Source of the DNA: a virus
Reading direction: 5' to 3' (one strand)
Length of the DNA: 33,450 nucleotides
IMG/VR virus record: IMGVR_UViG_3300029826_000010
Location: 1 to 33,450 of that record
A program made the translations under genes and the position numbers. The notes beneath the pieces were generated by a model. It had not been told where the DNA came from. It did not search any database and was given only the letters and a program-made list of their open reading frames with translations. Below are positions 15,342-25,101 of this stretch, one piece after another. The first letter of the stretch is position 1. Every line of letters begins with the position of its first letter.

Positions 15342-18227
15342 ATGAATAATCAAAACAACCAATTTCTGATCGGTACAGTCGAAGAGGGTATTACGACAAA
15401 TACTAAACCTTGGGCGACACCAAAAGATTCATGGGAAGAATTAGTCAATATTTTTCAGTTTCGTGGAAGATTGGTAAAAAAAAGACCTTATAGCCAATTA
15501 GGTCAACTTTCGTTTGTAGAATCTAATCAGGACTTGGGAGCCTCTGCTAATCCATTTACAGCTAATATTTTTACTTCCCATACTCCAGTTTTAACAGGAG
15601 TTAGAATTATTCCAGGGTTTACAACGATAAATGTAAATACTGGTGAATACATTCTTACGGAAGATCCAGATAATCCAGGACAATTGATTTTAGATGCTGC
15701 CAGTACAGGAATTTTATTTGATAATGGATCGATCAATTATTTGACAGGTGATTTAACAATAAATTTTATGCTTGCTTATGTCCCTGCAGGAAATGTTTTG
15801 ATTACATATTCATATGCCTATGCATTACCAGTCATGGGATTAAGAACTAGGGAATTATTCGATTTAAATCAGCAAGATACTATCGGATTTGATACCCAAT
15901 TTGCCTATCGTTTTAGCAATTCATTAGAGCAATTTATTGAATTACCATCGATTATGCCGACTGTTTGGAGCGGAACAAATAGCCAGTTCTTTTTTACAAC
16001 TAATTATGCTGGTGCTTTTTGGGCAACTAATTCTAAATATGGACTTCACGGTTGGAATGTCACATTATTTGCAAATAGGGCAGGAATGGGAATTACTGCT
16101 ACTGTAGATGTAACGTCGGCAGGAAATAATGTTCAAGTAGGCGATTACATTCATTTTATAAATCTGAATACTGCAGTAGAAAATAATTCTGGAATTTTAG
16201 CTAAAGTTACGGTAGCAGGTGATCCATATACTGTTATTGCAGTAGGTTTTCCTGAAATTCCTACAACTCTTTCAACAACTTTTCAATGGACTAATGGAGC
16301 TACTACAACAGGAATAGGTTTAGACTCTACACAATCAATTACAAGCAATGACGGAATAAGATACTATGGATCACTCACCAATGGGACTGGCTGGGCTAAT
16401 TATAACCCTCCTGTCGATCTTGATAATGCTCTCGCTGGCAGCTTACTTATTTTTTCGTATCGTGGGTATTTAGTATTTTTAAATACTTGGGAAGGAAACG
16501 AGCAAGCAGGAAGTATTTATAATTATGGAAATAGGGCCAGATGGACACAACAAGGTACGCCATACTATTCTAATCCGGTTCCAACAACACCAAATCCTCA
16601 AGAATTTCAAATTGATTCCGCTCGCGATGATATCTTTGGAAAAGGCGGATTTGAAGATGCTCCCACTCAAGAAGTAATTATTGGAGCATGTTTCATTAGA
16701 GATATATTGATTGTCTTTTTTGAAAGATCTTGCTGGCGTTTGCGTTATTTAAATAGCGCACAAACACCATTTGCATGGGAAAGAATCAATGTTGAATTAG
16801 GTGCTTCTTCTACATTCTCAGTTATACCTTTTGATAAAGGCGGTTTTTCTATAGGTGAAAGAGGGATAATCATTGCTGATGCTAATGATGTAGCAAGAAT
16901 TGATAATAAAATACCAGATAGAATTTTTGATATTCGTATTAAAAATGAAGGGATGCAAAGAGTATATGGAATAAGAACTTTTAGAAATCGATTAAATTAT
17001 TGGACATTTCCAAGTTCGGCAAATTCTCAAGGGACATATCCTGATTTAGTTTTAGTTCAAAATTACGATACACAAACATGGGCAACATTTGACGATAGTT
17101 TTACTTGTTTTGGTTATTTTTATGAATTTGATGATCCTACTTGGGCGGATTTAACTTCAGCTTGGAGTACATACGATACTCTTACATTTGGAGGGGGAGA
17201 AGTTGAGGATGGCGCAGAAAATATCATAGCAGGAAATCAGCAAGGATTTGTATTAAATCTCGACGGCATAAAAAATGCTCAACAAAATAGTAATTTTGTC
17301 AATGGTGCTTCGCTTATGATTGATTCAATCACTAATGGCGGAGCTGGAGTTGCTGCAATATTTAGTAGTAAAGACAATAATCTATCAAATGGATCATGGA
17401 TTGTTATTACCGGAGTTGCTGGAACAACTTCATCAGATGGAGTTTCACTTAACGGAAGAAGTTTTAAAGTAATTAATCCAGGTCAAGCAAATACTGATAC
17501 TTTTACTTTAGAAGAATTTGAACCTTATCCAGCAGGACAAGCTTCTGGTGGTTCATTTAATTTTACTCTTGCTATTCCATTTATCCCAATTTATCCAACA
17601 AGTGTAAATATTAATGTCGGTTCTTTGAATTTTACAGATCCTGGCGGAGATGGTATATTGATAACATCAGGTGCAAGTACAGGCACTATCGATTATCAAA
17701 CAGGAGCAATATCATTAACATTTGATCCCGCAATCGTAGCAACTAATGTGATTATTCGAATTGTATCACAAAATCCTGCTCAAGAAATGTCAAATATAGA
17801 AACCATCGGTACGTATGCCGGTGGAGGCTATATTTCTAAAACCTCAAATTTTCAAATAAAAAGCAAAATATTTAACTTTCTTGGACAAGATAAACGTTCA
17901 AGATTAAGCAGAATAGATTTTTATACAAATAGAACTGATAATGGTGAATTCAAGACTGATATTTATGGAGATTCTAGCAATCAAATTATAAATAGTCCAT
18001 TGAGTGATAACCCTCGAAGCAATATTGTAAAGACTACATTAAATCCTTATCAATATGGAACCGGCAATCAAACGATGTATAGATTGTTTAGTAATGCAAT
18101 TGCTCAAACTATACAATTTAACATGTCTATGACAGATCAACAGATGGCAGTCCCAACAATAGCAGGAAATCATTTAGAAATTTTAGCATTAAATGTCAGT
18201 TTAAGGACAGGTGGTCGATTAGTATGA
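15342..18227 (+). CDS. large virion protein, tail hub/nozzle-like
   Basis: A 961-residue, beta-rich protein. The N-terminus (TTNTKPWATPKDSWEELVNI then FQFRGRLVKKRPYSQLG) follows a pattern that I associate with large tail or stabilisation proteins of podovirus-like phages. The protein contains one further FCCH-like segment near residues 660-745 and repeated GDLTINF-like strands. No enzyme motif is seen. It overlaps the next gene by ATGA. Assignment to a specific structure (hub, nozzle, gp10-like) is inference. Confidence 0.6.
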   Translation: MNNQNNQFLIGTVEEGITTNTKPWATPKDSWEELVNIFQFRGRLVKKRPYSQLGQLSFVESNQDLGASANPFTANIFTSHTPVLTGVRIIPGFTTINVNTGEYILTEDPDNPGQLILDAASTGILFDNGSINYLTGDLTINFMLAYVPAGNVLITYSYAYALPVMGLRTRELFDLNQQDTIGFDTQFAYRFSNSLEQFIELPSIMPTVWSGTNSQFFFTTNYAGAFWATNSKYGLHGWNVTLFANRAGMGITATVDVTSAGNNVQVGDYIHFINLNTAVENNSGILAKVTVAGDPYTVIAVGFPEIPTTLSTTFQWTNGATTTGIGLDSTQSITSNDGIRYYGSLTNGTGWANYNPPVDLDNALAGSLLIFSYRGYLVFLNTWEGNEQAGSIYNYGNRARWTQQGTPYYSNPVPTTPNPQEFQIDSARDDIFGKGGFEDAPTQEVIIGACFIRDILIVFFERSCWRLRYLNSAQTPFAWERINVELGASSTFSVIPFDKGGFSIGERGIIIADANDVARIDNKIPDRIFDIRIKNEGMQRVYGIRTFRNRLNYWTFPSSANSQGTYPDLVLVQNYDTQTWATFDDSFTCFGYFYEFDDPTWADLTSAWSTYDTLTFGGGEVEDGAENIIAGNQQGFVLNLDGIKNAQQNSNFVNGASLMIDSITNGGAGVAAIFSSKDNNLSNGSWIVITGVAGTTSSDGVSLNGRSFKVINPGQANTDTFTLEEFEPYPAGQASGGSFNFTLAIPFIPIYPTSVNINVGSLNFTDPGGDGILITSGASTGTIDYQTGAISLTFDPAIVATNVIIRIVSQNPAQEMSNIETIGTYAGGGYISKTSNFQIKSKIFNFLGQDKRSRLSRIDFYTNRTDNGEFKTDIYGDSSNQIINSPLSDNPRSNIVKTTLNPYQYGTGNQTMYRLFSNAIAQTIQFNMSMTDQQMAVPTIAGNHLEILALNVSLRTGGRLV

Positions 18228-18721
18228 CAGTTTCTAATCCTTCAAATTCACCCTTTTTACCTTCCACTTACAATGTTCCTGATGAAGAAACAAGCCGTAT
18301 AGAATGGTTTGGATTGACGTTAAGTGAAATTACAGATGTTCTTAACGATAAAGTCATAGGAATTTATGTAGATAATGTAGAAAATTTTAATGGAAATAAA
18401 TTTTATTATGATTCAGTTAGAAAAGCTCGTGATGGTTATCGTTTTATATTAAGAATTAAAAGTTATCCCAATACTGGAGTTTTGGTCATTCCTTTGCCAA
18501 TAGAAGTAAATGAACAATTTATAGTTTCTCAGGTTTGGGGAAGTGCTTCAAAGGCTCCTACTTCTGTTCCAAATTCCGGAGAATATTTTTCTTTCTTTAG
18601 TGAAGGTAATTCGCGAATAAGTTTTGTGATGACAGAAAAACAAATAACCATTACCACTACTGCCGATATGACGGCATATAGTGGATTTATTGTGGTCGAT
18701 AATATAAAAGATGGGCAATGA
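18224..18721 (+). CDS. virion protein, unknown
   Basis: A 165-residue beta-rich protein coupled by ATGA to the large virion gene, with a helical N-terminal part (RIEWFGLTLSEITDVLNDKV) and C-terminal strands (SRISFVMTEKQITITTTADM). It is immediately followed by the leftward genes at 18722-19220. Likely a virion component by position. Confidence 0.55.
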   Translation: MTVSNPSNSPFLPSTYNVPDEETSRIEWFGLTLSEITDVLNDKVIGIYVDNVENFNGNKFYYDSVRKARDGYRFILRIKSYPNTGVLVIPLPIEVNEQFIVSQVWGSASKAPTSVPNSGEYFSFFSEGNSRISFVMTEKQITITTTADMTAYSGFIVVDNIKDGQ

Positions 18722-19000
18722 TTATTCAATATTAATTGTAAACTTCTTTTTTGTGAAATTTTGAGCAAAAGAATCTGCGAATAATTTAAGTGTTAATTCT
18801 TCATATTCGTTGAAATATTCTTTTACACCATCTGATACAGCGTCAAAAATCCAATCTTTAATCTCAATTCTATAGTTTTCTTTTTCTTCTTCATCTTTGG
18901 AAAATAACTCTTCGCGTAAAGCTTGTACTAGAGATTTAAAAAAATGTTCATTCCAATTTTCATTTATATATTCATTAAATTGTTCTTTTGTAATTTTCAT
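18722..19000 (-). CDS. small acidic protein of a leftward island
   Basis: A 92-residue charged, helical protein beginning MKITKEQFNEYINENWNEHF. The ATG at 19000 has AAAGG upstream and fits better than a TTG/ATG further up. It follows the membrane protein at 19002-19220 with one base between. Function unknown. It reads against the surrounding structural operon, like a moron. Confidence 0.6.
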   Translation of the reverse strand: MKITKEQFNEYINENWNEHFFKSLVQALREELFSKDEEEKENYRIEIKDWIFDAVSDGVKEYFNEYEELTLKLFADSFAQNFTKKKFTINIE

Positions 19001-19001
19001 A

Positions 19002-19220
19002 TTATTCAACCTTTCTCGAATGTTTATCATCTTTAATCATACAGCAATCTTTGGAAGCAAAAGCACCTTCAAGCCTGCAAAGTCTACGGTCAACATCTGT
19101 TAATTTTTCGTCAAGTTTGTCTATTTTAAATGAAAGACCATTCCACATGAATTGCATTAGTCCAAAATTTATTGCAAATCCTGCACCAATAATCCATAAA
19201 ATTATATCGACTTTTTCCAT
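19002..19220 (-). CDS. small membrane protein with coiled coil
   Basis: A 72-residue protein with one transmembrane helix near residues 4-24 (DIILWIIGAGFAINFGLMQF) and a following amphipathic heptad region (FKIDKLDEKLTDVDRRLCRL). This layout is common among small phage membrane proteins of the XhlA/holin-associated type, but no family can be confirmed. GGGAG precedes the ATG. It is first of the two-gene leftward island. Confidence 0.65.
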   Translation of the reverse strand: MEKVDIILWIIGAGFAINFGLMQFMWNGLSFKIDKLDEKLTDVDRRLCRLEGAFASKDCCMIKDDKHSRKVE

Positions 19221-19303
19221 TGTTTCTCCCAAATTAAGCAAAAATCATACACTCAAAACACATTAAATGATACGATAAAGAAAAATTTAAATGGTGGTGA
19301 ATT

Positions 19304-19948
19304 ATGGATCCTGGTACAGCAATGGCAGCAGCAAGTGCGCTTTTCAATATGATTGGAGGATTGACAGGAGAAAAAGGAGGTCATGGATCTACCTATAATA
19401 AAAATCAATTGAAAGGTCTAGATAAAGTTCTAAATGATGTTATGGGTATGAGAGGACAAGGGCAGCAAGATATCACCCAAAACCAAAATTATCAACAAGG
19501 GCAAAACTGGCTTTCAGATCTATTTGGAAATGATCAGAATTTTTACAATAAATTTGAAGCACCCATGCAAAGACAGTTTTCAGAACAGACAGCACCTGCT
19601 TTAGCTAACAGATTTGGCGGCATGGGAACTGGTGGATCATTTGGATCTAGTTTTAGAAATCAGGCAAACAGAGAAGGCGAACACCTTCAAGAAGCGATTG
19701 CAGCTATGCGTGGAGGAATGCAACAGGCTGGCGTAGGACAAGCTTTACAATATGCTCAACAACCATTTCAAAATTATATGCAAATGCTACAACAAGCTTT
19801 ACAACCTACTCAAAATACATATCAAGCACCAAGCATGGGAATTGGTGGAGCATTAGCGGCACCATTTGCACAAGGTGCAGCATCTTATTGGGGTGGTCAA
19901 GGCGGTAATAACATGAATAACCAAAATTATGCAAATGGCGGTGTATAA
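19304..19948 (+). CDS. Gln/Gly-rich virion protein, ejection-type
   Basis: A 214-residue protein with a hydrophobic N-terminus (GTAMAAASALFNMIGGLTGE) and a long low-complexity Gln/Gly/Asn-rich body. Similar small proteins precede the large internal (ejection) proteins in podovirus-like genomes, where they are injected with the DNA. GGTGGTG precedes the ATG. It is joined by TAATG to the next gene. Confidence 0.55.
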   Translation: MDPGTAMAAASALFNMIGGLTGEKGGHGSTYNKNQLKGLDKVLNDVMGMRGQGQQDITQNQNYQQGQNWLSDLFGNDQNFYNKFEAPMQRQFSEQTAPALANRFGGMGTGGSFGSSFRNQANREGEHLQEAIAAMRGGMQQAGVGQALQYAQQPFQNYMQMLQQALQPTQNTYQAPSMGIGGALAAPFAQGAASYWGGQGGNNMNNQNYANGGV

Positions 19949-21336
19949 TGGTAAGCATACTACCAACCAATAGATCACCTTGGGAGGCAATTAGCGAAAG
20001 TATAGGTCAAGGTCTATCTCAAACTCTTCCGCAGGCAGCTCAACAAAGATCACAGCGTGAGACTGGTTTAAATGCTATTGACCAACTTCAAAGAGATTTA
20101 CAAGCATCTGGTGGAGATATAACCAAAATGCTTCCTGCTGTAATGAAGGCATATACTTTAAATCCAGCTTTGGAAAGATCAGGAATAGCAGAAAAATTAA
20201 TTCCTTTAGCTCAAAGAAATGCAGCCACTAATAAATTTCCAGTTGGCGGAAAAGGAACAGGAACAGGATTACCAACACAAGAAGATCAAGAACAACAAAA
20301 ACCACTTTCTATTAATGATTTAGTACAGCCTAGATCAAGTGTTGTACAAACTCCTCAAGGTACTACCGATTTTCAATTGCCTTATGGGCCAGAAGATATT
20401 GCTAATATTAGACAAAAATCAAGACAGATGGGATTGCTTCCAGAAGTTGAAGAAAGATTAGTTAATGATGCAAATGAATATAATAAAATAGCACAGACAA
20501 AAAGAGATGTTGAGCTTCAAAACTACCAGCAACAACAGCAAGAAAGACGTGATACAATAGAAAATCAACGTCTTTTTGCTGATTATATGAAAAACAATGC
20601 AAAAGAACTTTGGGATAATCCAGATGACAGGGAAATAGCTCTAAAAGCAGCAGAAAAAGCATTAGCAGGTAAAGACTCAACTTCTTTTGCTGATGCTTTA
20701 AGTAAAGTTAAGAATGAAATTAGACCGTATCAAGCATCTAAAAAAGCTTTAGAAAAGACACTGAAACGGCCTTTTGTATCAAAAACAAAGAGTCAAAGAG
20801 AATTAGATCGTAGACGTGCTCAAAAGATGATAGATATGGGCCAAAAGCATCAACTCCAATTAATGATAGCAAATGGAGGAAATGGAGAAGTTGAAGAAGC
20901 AGATCTTATAAATCCTTTGCCTGAAAATATAGAATATAGACTTTCAACTTTACCAAAATTTGTAAATGCTCTTGAGAATGTTAATGTCGATCCTACATCA
21001 CCACTATATGAAAAACAGATCGAAAGTGGAATGAAAGCTAGGGATAAGCAAATAAATAATGTTATAGATTATCTATCTCAAGAAATTAGGCCAGGAGCTG
21101 ATTATAATCATCCAGGAACAAATCTTTTGCTGACTCGTTATCATTTAATGCAAAAGAAAATGGGTTACAATGAAGCTGCGAGAGTAATTGACCAAGCTAT
21201 TGAAAAAGGAAAAATTAAATTAGACCCACATCAAGAAATAGATTATCAAAAGCTTGCTTATCCTCCCCTCACTGGAGAAACATACTTTGACACCATTATG
21301 AATAATATTATGTTCGGTATTACAGGGAAAAAATAA
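19948..21336 (+). CDS. ejection-type virion protein
   Basis: A 462-residue, Gln-rich, mainly helical protein lacking signal peptide or enzymatic motif. Coiled-coil segments occur around residues 170-230 (RDVELQNYQQQQQERRDTIE) and 255-300. The C-terminal third is more globular. It is coupled by TAATG on both sides. Position and helical composition resemble internal DNA-ejection proteins; the specific role is inference. Confidence 0.55.
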   Translation: MVSILPTNRSPWEAISESIGQGLSQTLPQAAQQRSQRETGLNAIDQLQRDLQASGGDITKMLPAVMKAYTLNPALERSGIAEKLIPLAQRNAATNKFPVGGKGTGTGLPTQEDQEQQKPLSINDLVQPRSSVVQTPQGTTDFQLPYGPEDIANIRQKSRQMGLLPEVEERLVNDANEYNKIAQTKRDVELQNYQQQQQERRDTIENQRLFADYMKNNAKELWDNPDDREIALKAAEKALAGKDSTSFADALSKVKNEIRPYQASKKALEKTLKRPFVSKTKSQRELDRRRAQKMIDMGQKHQLQLMIANGGNGEVEEADLINPLPENIEYRLSTLPKFVNALENVNVDPTSPLYEKQIESGMKARDKQINNVIDYLSQEIRPGADYNHPGTNLLLTRYHLMQKKMGYNEAARVIDQAIEKGKIKLDPHQEIDYQKLAYPPLTGETYFDTIMNNIMFGITGKK

Positions 21337-22682
21337 TGACATCTTTTCTATCAACAGCAGCTAGAACTGTGGGAGCAAAAAAGATTCTAGATTATTTGAT
21401 GAGAAATTCACCTGAACTTAAAGAGAAAATTCCTCAAGCATTAGCTTCTGGAATTACTGCCGATAAAATAATTAAATTTTTCTCAAAAGATAAAAATTTT
21501 GATAAATTAAAAAAGACAATGGAAAAAGATTATCCATTAGAAAATAATGCTAATCCACTTGTTCAAGCACAAAATGTAAGAGATAAAAATTTAGGTACAG
21601 ATATAGGTTCTTCAATTAAAAGAAATGCTGCACCAATGATAGGAAATGCGGCAGGAATCGGAGTTGGATTAGCTTTGAATCATGCTTTACCTAATCTCTT
21701 GAAAGGCCCAGTAGAAGAAAAAATAGCGAAAGAAATAACCACACAACAACCTCCAATTAATAAAAATGTTCCTATTAATCCTCAGGGTGAACAACAACCC
21801 CCTTTAGATTTAGGTAATGCTAATATACAACAACCTGCTAATATTCAGCAACCTAAAACATTTGATACTAATATAATAAAAAATGGATTGGCATATAAAA
21901 GACAAATAGATGCTTTAATTCAATCTGGTAATGGGCCTGAAGAAATAGAAGCTTACCTTAAGAAATTCAATCCTGGATTTATTAAAACTATCGAAAAAGA
22001 AGGTAAGGGGCCGTTTAAGGATGTAGTAGCTCAATATATGCAAGAGAAGATGCGCGATGATGCTATGCAACCAGAAGGATCAATTCCAAATTTCCAAATA
22101 AATCAAATGCAACCTCAAGAAGGGAAGCCATTACAAGAGCCGATTGAGCAACCTCAAGCAGAAGCGGAAGAAGTAAATGAAGTATTAACTCCAAACGGTT
22201 TCGGCGAAGTAAAAATTTCTCGAAATGGAGAATCCATAGTTGAAGTTGATGGCAAAAAGCACAAAGTAGAAGATGCTAAAATTCTAAAACCTCCAAAAGA
22301 GGCTGCCATCGAAGCAATGGAACTTATCAAGAGCTTTACACCAGAAGAGATGCGATCAACCCATCACATGCTTAATTCGTATGATGAAGCTGAAAAGAAA
22401 GCATTCTTTGTTTTCCATAATGGGGATGCCTATGTCGTAGATGATATTTCACCAGAAGAATATGAAGAACTTTCTAAAGAAGTTGCAGATGCTAAAACTT
22501 CTGGCGAAACTATTATCGGTAAATGGGCAAAAGGTTACGGATCAAGGGGAGCTGGATATAACAAAGTCGTCAAAGGTCATAGAGAAAGAAAAGTTGTACC
22601 CGAACTTGTAAAAACTTATCGAAAATTAAAAGTGGGATACAACCTATTAAGTGAATGGCAAAGGCTTTTAAATGAAAAATAA
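21336..22682 (+). CDS. ejection-type virion protein with KTSC-like C-terminal domain
   Basis: A 448-residue protein. A hydrophobic stretch near residues 105-122 (MIGNAAGIGVGLALNHALP) could be membrane-active. The middle is Pro/Gln-rich and disordered. The C-terminal part contains a small beta domain (EVLTPNGFGEVKISRNGESI) and then MLNSYDEAEKKAFFVFHNGD leading into ISPEEYEELSKEVADAKTSG, which resembles a KTSC domain (an SH3-like domain found in phage proteins). The last gene of the ejection-type group, followed by an overlapping tiny gene. Confidence 0.6.
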   Translation: MTSFLSTAARTVGAKKILDYLMRNSPELKEKIPQALASGITADKIIKFFSKDKNFDKLKKTMEKDYPLENNANPLVQAQNVRDKNLGTDIGSSIKRNAAPMIGNAAGIGVGLALNHALPNLLKGPVEEKIAKEITTQQPPINKNVPINPQGEQQPPLDLGNANIQQPANIQQPKTFDTNIIKNGLAYKRQIDALIQSGNGPEEIEAYLKKFNPGFIKTIEKEGKGPFKDVVAQYMQEKMRDDAMQPEGSIPNFQINQMQPQEGKPLQEPIEQPQAEAEEVNEVLTPNGFGEVKISRNGESIVEVDGKKHKVEDAKILKPPKEAAIEAMELIKSFTPEEMRSTHHMLNSYDEAEKKAFFVFHNGDAYVVDDISPEEYEELSKEVADAKTSGETIIGKWAKGYGSRGAGYNKVVKGHRERKVVPELVKTYRKLKVGYNLLSEWQRLLNEK

Positions 22683-22776
22683 TCTCTCAAAGACAGACAT
22701 CAAGCATTTGAATAAGCTTACTTGGATGATGGAAATCATCAAAAACCATAAGAAAAAGTCTAAGAAAAAGAAGTGA
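22672..22776 (+). CDS. tiny Lys-rich protein
   Basis: A 34-residue ORF overlapping the end of the previous gene by 11 bases. It ends in a run of lysines (KNHKKKSKKKK). It resembles other tiny basic genes in the window in size and composition. There is no strong independent ribosome binding site, so it may depend on translational coupling. Confidence 0.4.
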   Translation: MKNNLSKTDIKHLNKLTWMMEIIKNHKKKSKKKK

Positions 22777-22789
22777 TTAACCTATCGGC

Positions 22790-22828
22790 TATTTCACTTT
22801 CAGATTTGCTTAATTTTCTTGTGAAATA
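22790..22828. terminator. inverted repeat between convergent genes
   Basis: TATTTCAC (22790-22797) and GTGAAATA (22821-22828) form a perfect 8-bp inverted repeat with a 23-nt loop. It exactly fills the tail-to-tail gap before the leftward gene at 22830. Without a T-run it is a weak terminator candidate. Confidence 0.35.
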
Positions 22829-22829
22829 C

Positions 22830-23240
22830 TCATTCGTAACCCCTTCCATGTGTAAAATCAATTTTATTTTTAAATAAATTGTCGATAACTCCTTTATATT
22901 TTTTTTTATTTTTTGCATTTCCTGGGTAAGAACAATCATTAAATGTATATAAATTGTCGTTTAAAACAGATAAATCTAAATATTCTTTAGGTATTTTTAA
23001 GAATCCAAAATCTTCATATTTTACATAGTCCATATATCTTGAAATACCAAGAGGTTTATATTCTCTATTTAAAGGCAAATACCCATCCTCAAAAGATTCT
23101 AGTGTATATAACACCATAGATCTAGACGCATCATAAGGATAATATCCTCCTATAGCTCTGATGGACATAATATCCAAAAAAAGAATTCCAGTTCTTATTA
23201 ATTCTATAGGGTAAATTTCTCTTTTGTAATCTCGTGACAT
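22830..23240 (-). CDS. leftward moron-like gene, unknown
   Basis: A 136-residue protein that starts MSRDYKREIYPIELIRTGIL, with AAAGGA 8 bases upstream. It has a short hydrophobic N-terminal stretch (IRTGILFLDIMSI), many Tyr residues and no recognised motif. It is a single leftward gene between ejection-type and tail-fibre genes, with its own upstream gap of 160 bases (23241-23400), which should hold promoters for it and for the fibre gene on the other side. Confidence 0.6.
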   Translation of the reverse strand: MSRDYKREIYPIELIRTGILFLDIMSIRAIGGYYPYDASRSMVLYTLESFEDGYLPLNREYKPLGISRYMDYVKYEDFGFLKIPKEYLDLSVLNDNLYTFNDCSYPGNAKNKKKYKGVIDNLFKNKIDFTHGRGYE

Positions 23241-23400
23241 TTTTACATCCTTTTTTTTCAAATATCATATAACAACACTTATTTCCATTCTTTCTCAATG
23301 AATTTCTACGTGGAACATAAAATTTTGAATTTGTTTTTAACTTTAAATTTGAATATGTTACCCTGAATCTTAAATTAATCGTCAACCCCTTGAGGTATAT

Positions 23401-25077
23401 ATGACAAGCCCTTTTGTAGTTTCACCGATTTCATATGGAGACGCTCCGAACGGAGGCGTCGTAATGCCCACAGTAATAGCAACCCGCGATCCCACAGCTA
23501 ATGATAAATATGAAATTGGTTACCAGTGGATAAATAAATCTAATGATTCTTATTGGGTTTTAACTGGATTTACAGCAGGTGTACCAAACTGGGCATCTGG
23601 AGGTAATAATCCTGCTACTACGACAGATTACGGAACGGTAATTCTTACTGATAATAGCGAACCAGTAGCTACAAAAGTTTATGTTGATGGAATCGCTATC
23701 GCTGGCGCACCAGTTGCTACAGTTGCCGTTCAGGGTATTGTAGAATTGGCAACAAATGCAGAAGCTGTTTCTCCATATACTACAACAGTTCCTAATACTG
23801 CGCTTATTCCTTCTAATATTACACCAATGTTTGCCGCTCCTCCTCCAATTGGAGCAACTACACCTGCAGCCGGATCATTTACTACATTAGCAGCGTCTAG
23901 TACTTTAAGTGTTACAGGTGCATCTACAATTGCTGCTTTGAGTGCTACTAGCGGTACATTTAGTACTACACTCGGAGTAACAGGAACATCGACCCTTGGC
24001 GTAGTAAATTCTGGAAATCTTGGAGTGACTGGAACACTAGCCGTTTCTGGTACATCAACAATTGCAGCACTAAGTGCGACAAATGGAACATTTTCAGGAA
24101 CATTAGGAGTGACTGGAACTTCAACTTTAGGTGTAGTAGCAAGTGGAAATACTACAATTACAGGAACATTAGGTGTAAGTGGGCTATCGTCATTAGCTTC
24201 TGCAACATTTAGTTCGACAATTGGAGTAACAGGATTAACTACTTTAGCCGCTTTAACACAAGTTGGCACTGCAAATATTAATGCAAGTGGTGCAGGTGTT
24301 ACAACTATTGGAACTGGTGGAACTGGTGCAGTAAATATCGGGAATGCGACTGGTAATACAGCCGTAACAGGAGCTTTAAGCACGACAACTACTTTAACAG
24401 GTGGCACAGGTATTACAGCTACTACCGGTAATATTACGGCAAGTGCTGGAGATTTTGTCGCTACACTTGGTGATGTAACTGTTAGTGCAGGTAATATAAC
24501 TGTGACATTAGGATTTGTTTCTGCAGGAACTACAGTTACAGCAGGTACAGGAATTTCGGCAACAACTGGCAATATTACTGCGGATGCTGGTGATTTTATT
24601 GCAACACTTGGAGCTGTATCAGCAGCAACTACGGTAACGGCTGGTACTGGATTGATAGCAACAACAGGCGGAGTTACAGCTTCAGCCGGTAATATTGTAG
24701 CTACACTTGGAGATATTTCAACTGGTGCAGGATCTATTACTTCTGCTACCACTTTGACAGCTACATTAGGAAATATTACTGCCACTAATGGAGATTTAAT
24801 TTTAGGAACAACAGGAAATAAACTTCAAATTCACGCTGCAACTGCTGCTAGTGACTCCATTGGTACATCGGCTGTTTTAGATGGTGCTTCTCCATCTCAA
24901 TTAGTTGTTGCAACAACCGCGGTCACAGCCTCATCTAAAATATTCTTATCATATGCTACGGCTGGCGGAACACAAGGTTCACTTTCTGTCGGTACAATTG
25001 TAGCAGGAACAAGTTTCCAAATTAAATCTTCTGCAAATGGTGATACATCGACAGTTAATTATTTAATTATTAATTAA
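23401..25077 (+). CDS. tail fibre or spike with Gly/Thr/Ala repeats
   Basis: A 558-residue low-complexity protein. Residues 1-75 form a distinct N-terminal domain that probably anchors it to the virion (SNDSYWVLTGFTAGVPNWAS). Residues about 160-290 carry repeats of the type LGVTGTSTLGVV, and about 330-470 carry degenerate repeats of TAGTGISATTGNITA, AGDFIATLG. Such repeats form beta-solenoid shafts of receptor-binding fibres. The last 60 residues are a compact beta tip (GTSFQIKSSANGDTSTVN). No tail-spike enzyme motif is seen. Confidence 0.75.
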   Translation: MTSPFVVSPISYGDAPNGGVVMPTVIATRDPTANDKYEIGYQWINKSNDSYWVLTGFTAGVPNWASGGNNPATTTDYGTVILTDNSEPVATKVYVDGIAIAGAPVATVAVQGIVELATNAEAVSPYTTTVPNTALIPSNITPMFAAPPPIGATTPAAGSFTTLAASSTLSVTGASTIAALSATSGTFSTTLGVTGTSTLGVVNSGNLGVTGTLAVSGTSTIAALSATNGTFSGTLGVTGTSTLGVVASGNTTITGTLGVSGLSSLASATFSSTIGVTGLTTLAALTQVGTANINASGAGVTTIGTGGTGAVNIGNATGNTAVTGALSTTTTLTGGTGITATTGNITASAGDFVATLGDVTVSAGNITVTLGFVSAGTTVTAGTGISATTGNITADAGDFIATLGAVSAATTVTAGTGLIATTGGVTASAGNIVATLGDISTGAGSITSATTLTATLGNITATNGDLILGTTGNKLQIHAATAASDSIGTSAVLDGASPSQLVVATTAVTASSKIFLSYATAGGTQGSLSVGTIVAGTSFQIKSSANGDTSTVNYLIIN

Positions 25078-25101
25078 TATAAAACAAATAAGGAAATTTA
25101 A

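Noticed and set aside
23331-23359. Promoter TTGTTT-17-TATGTT before the tail fibre gene
   Set aside because: The region is very AT-rich and the match is weak, so chance is likely.
23730-24785. A 351-codon open frame on the minus strand
   Set aside because: It is the mirror of the Gly/Thr/Ala repeats of the tail fibre on the plus strand; its Pro/Val/Ala-rich text follows from the repeats and it has no gene-like start.
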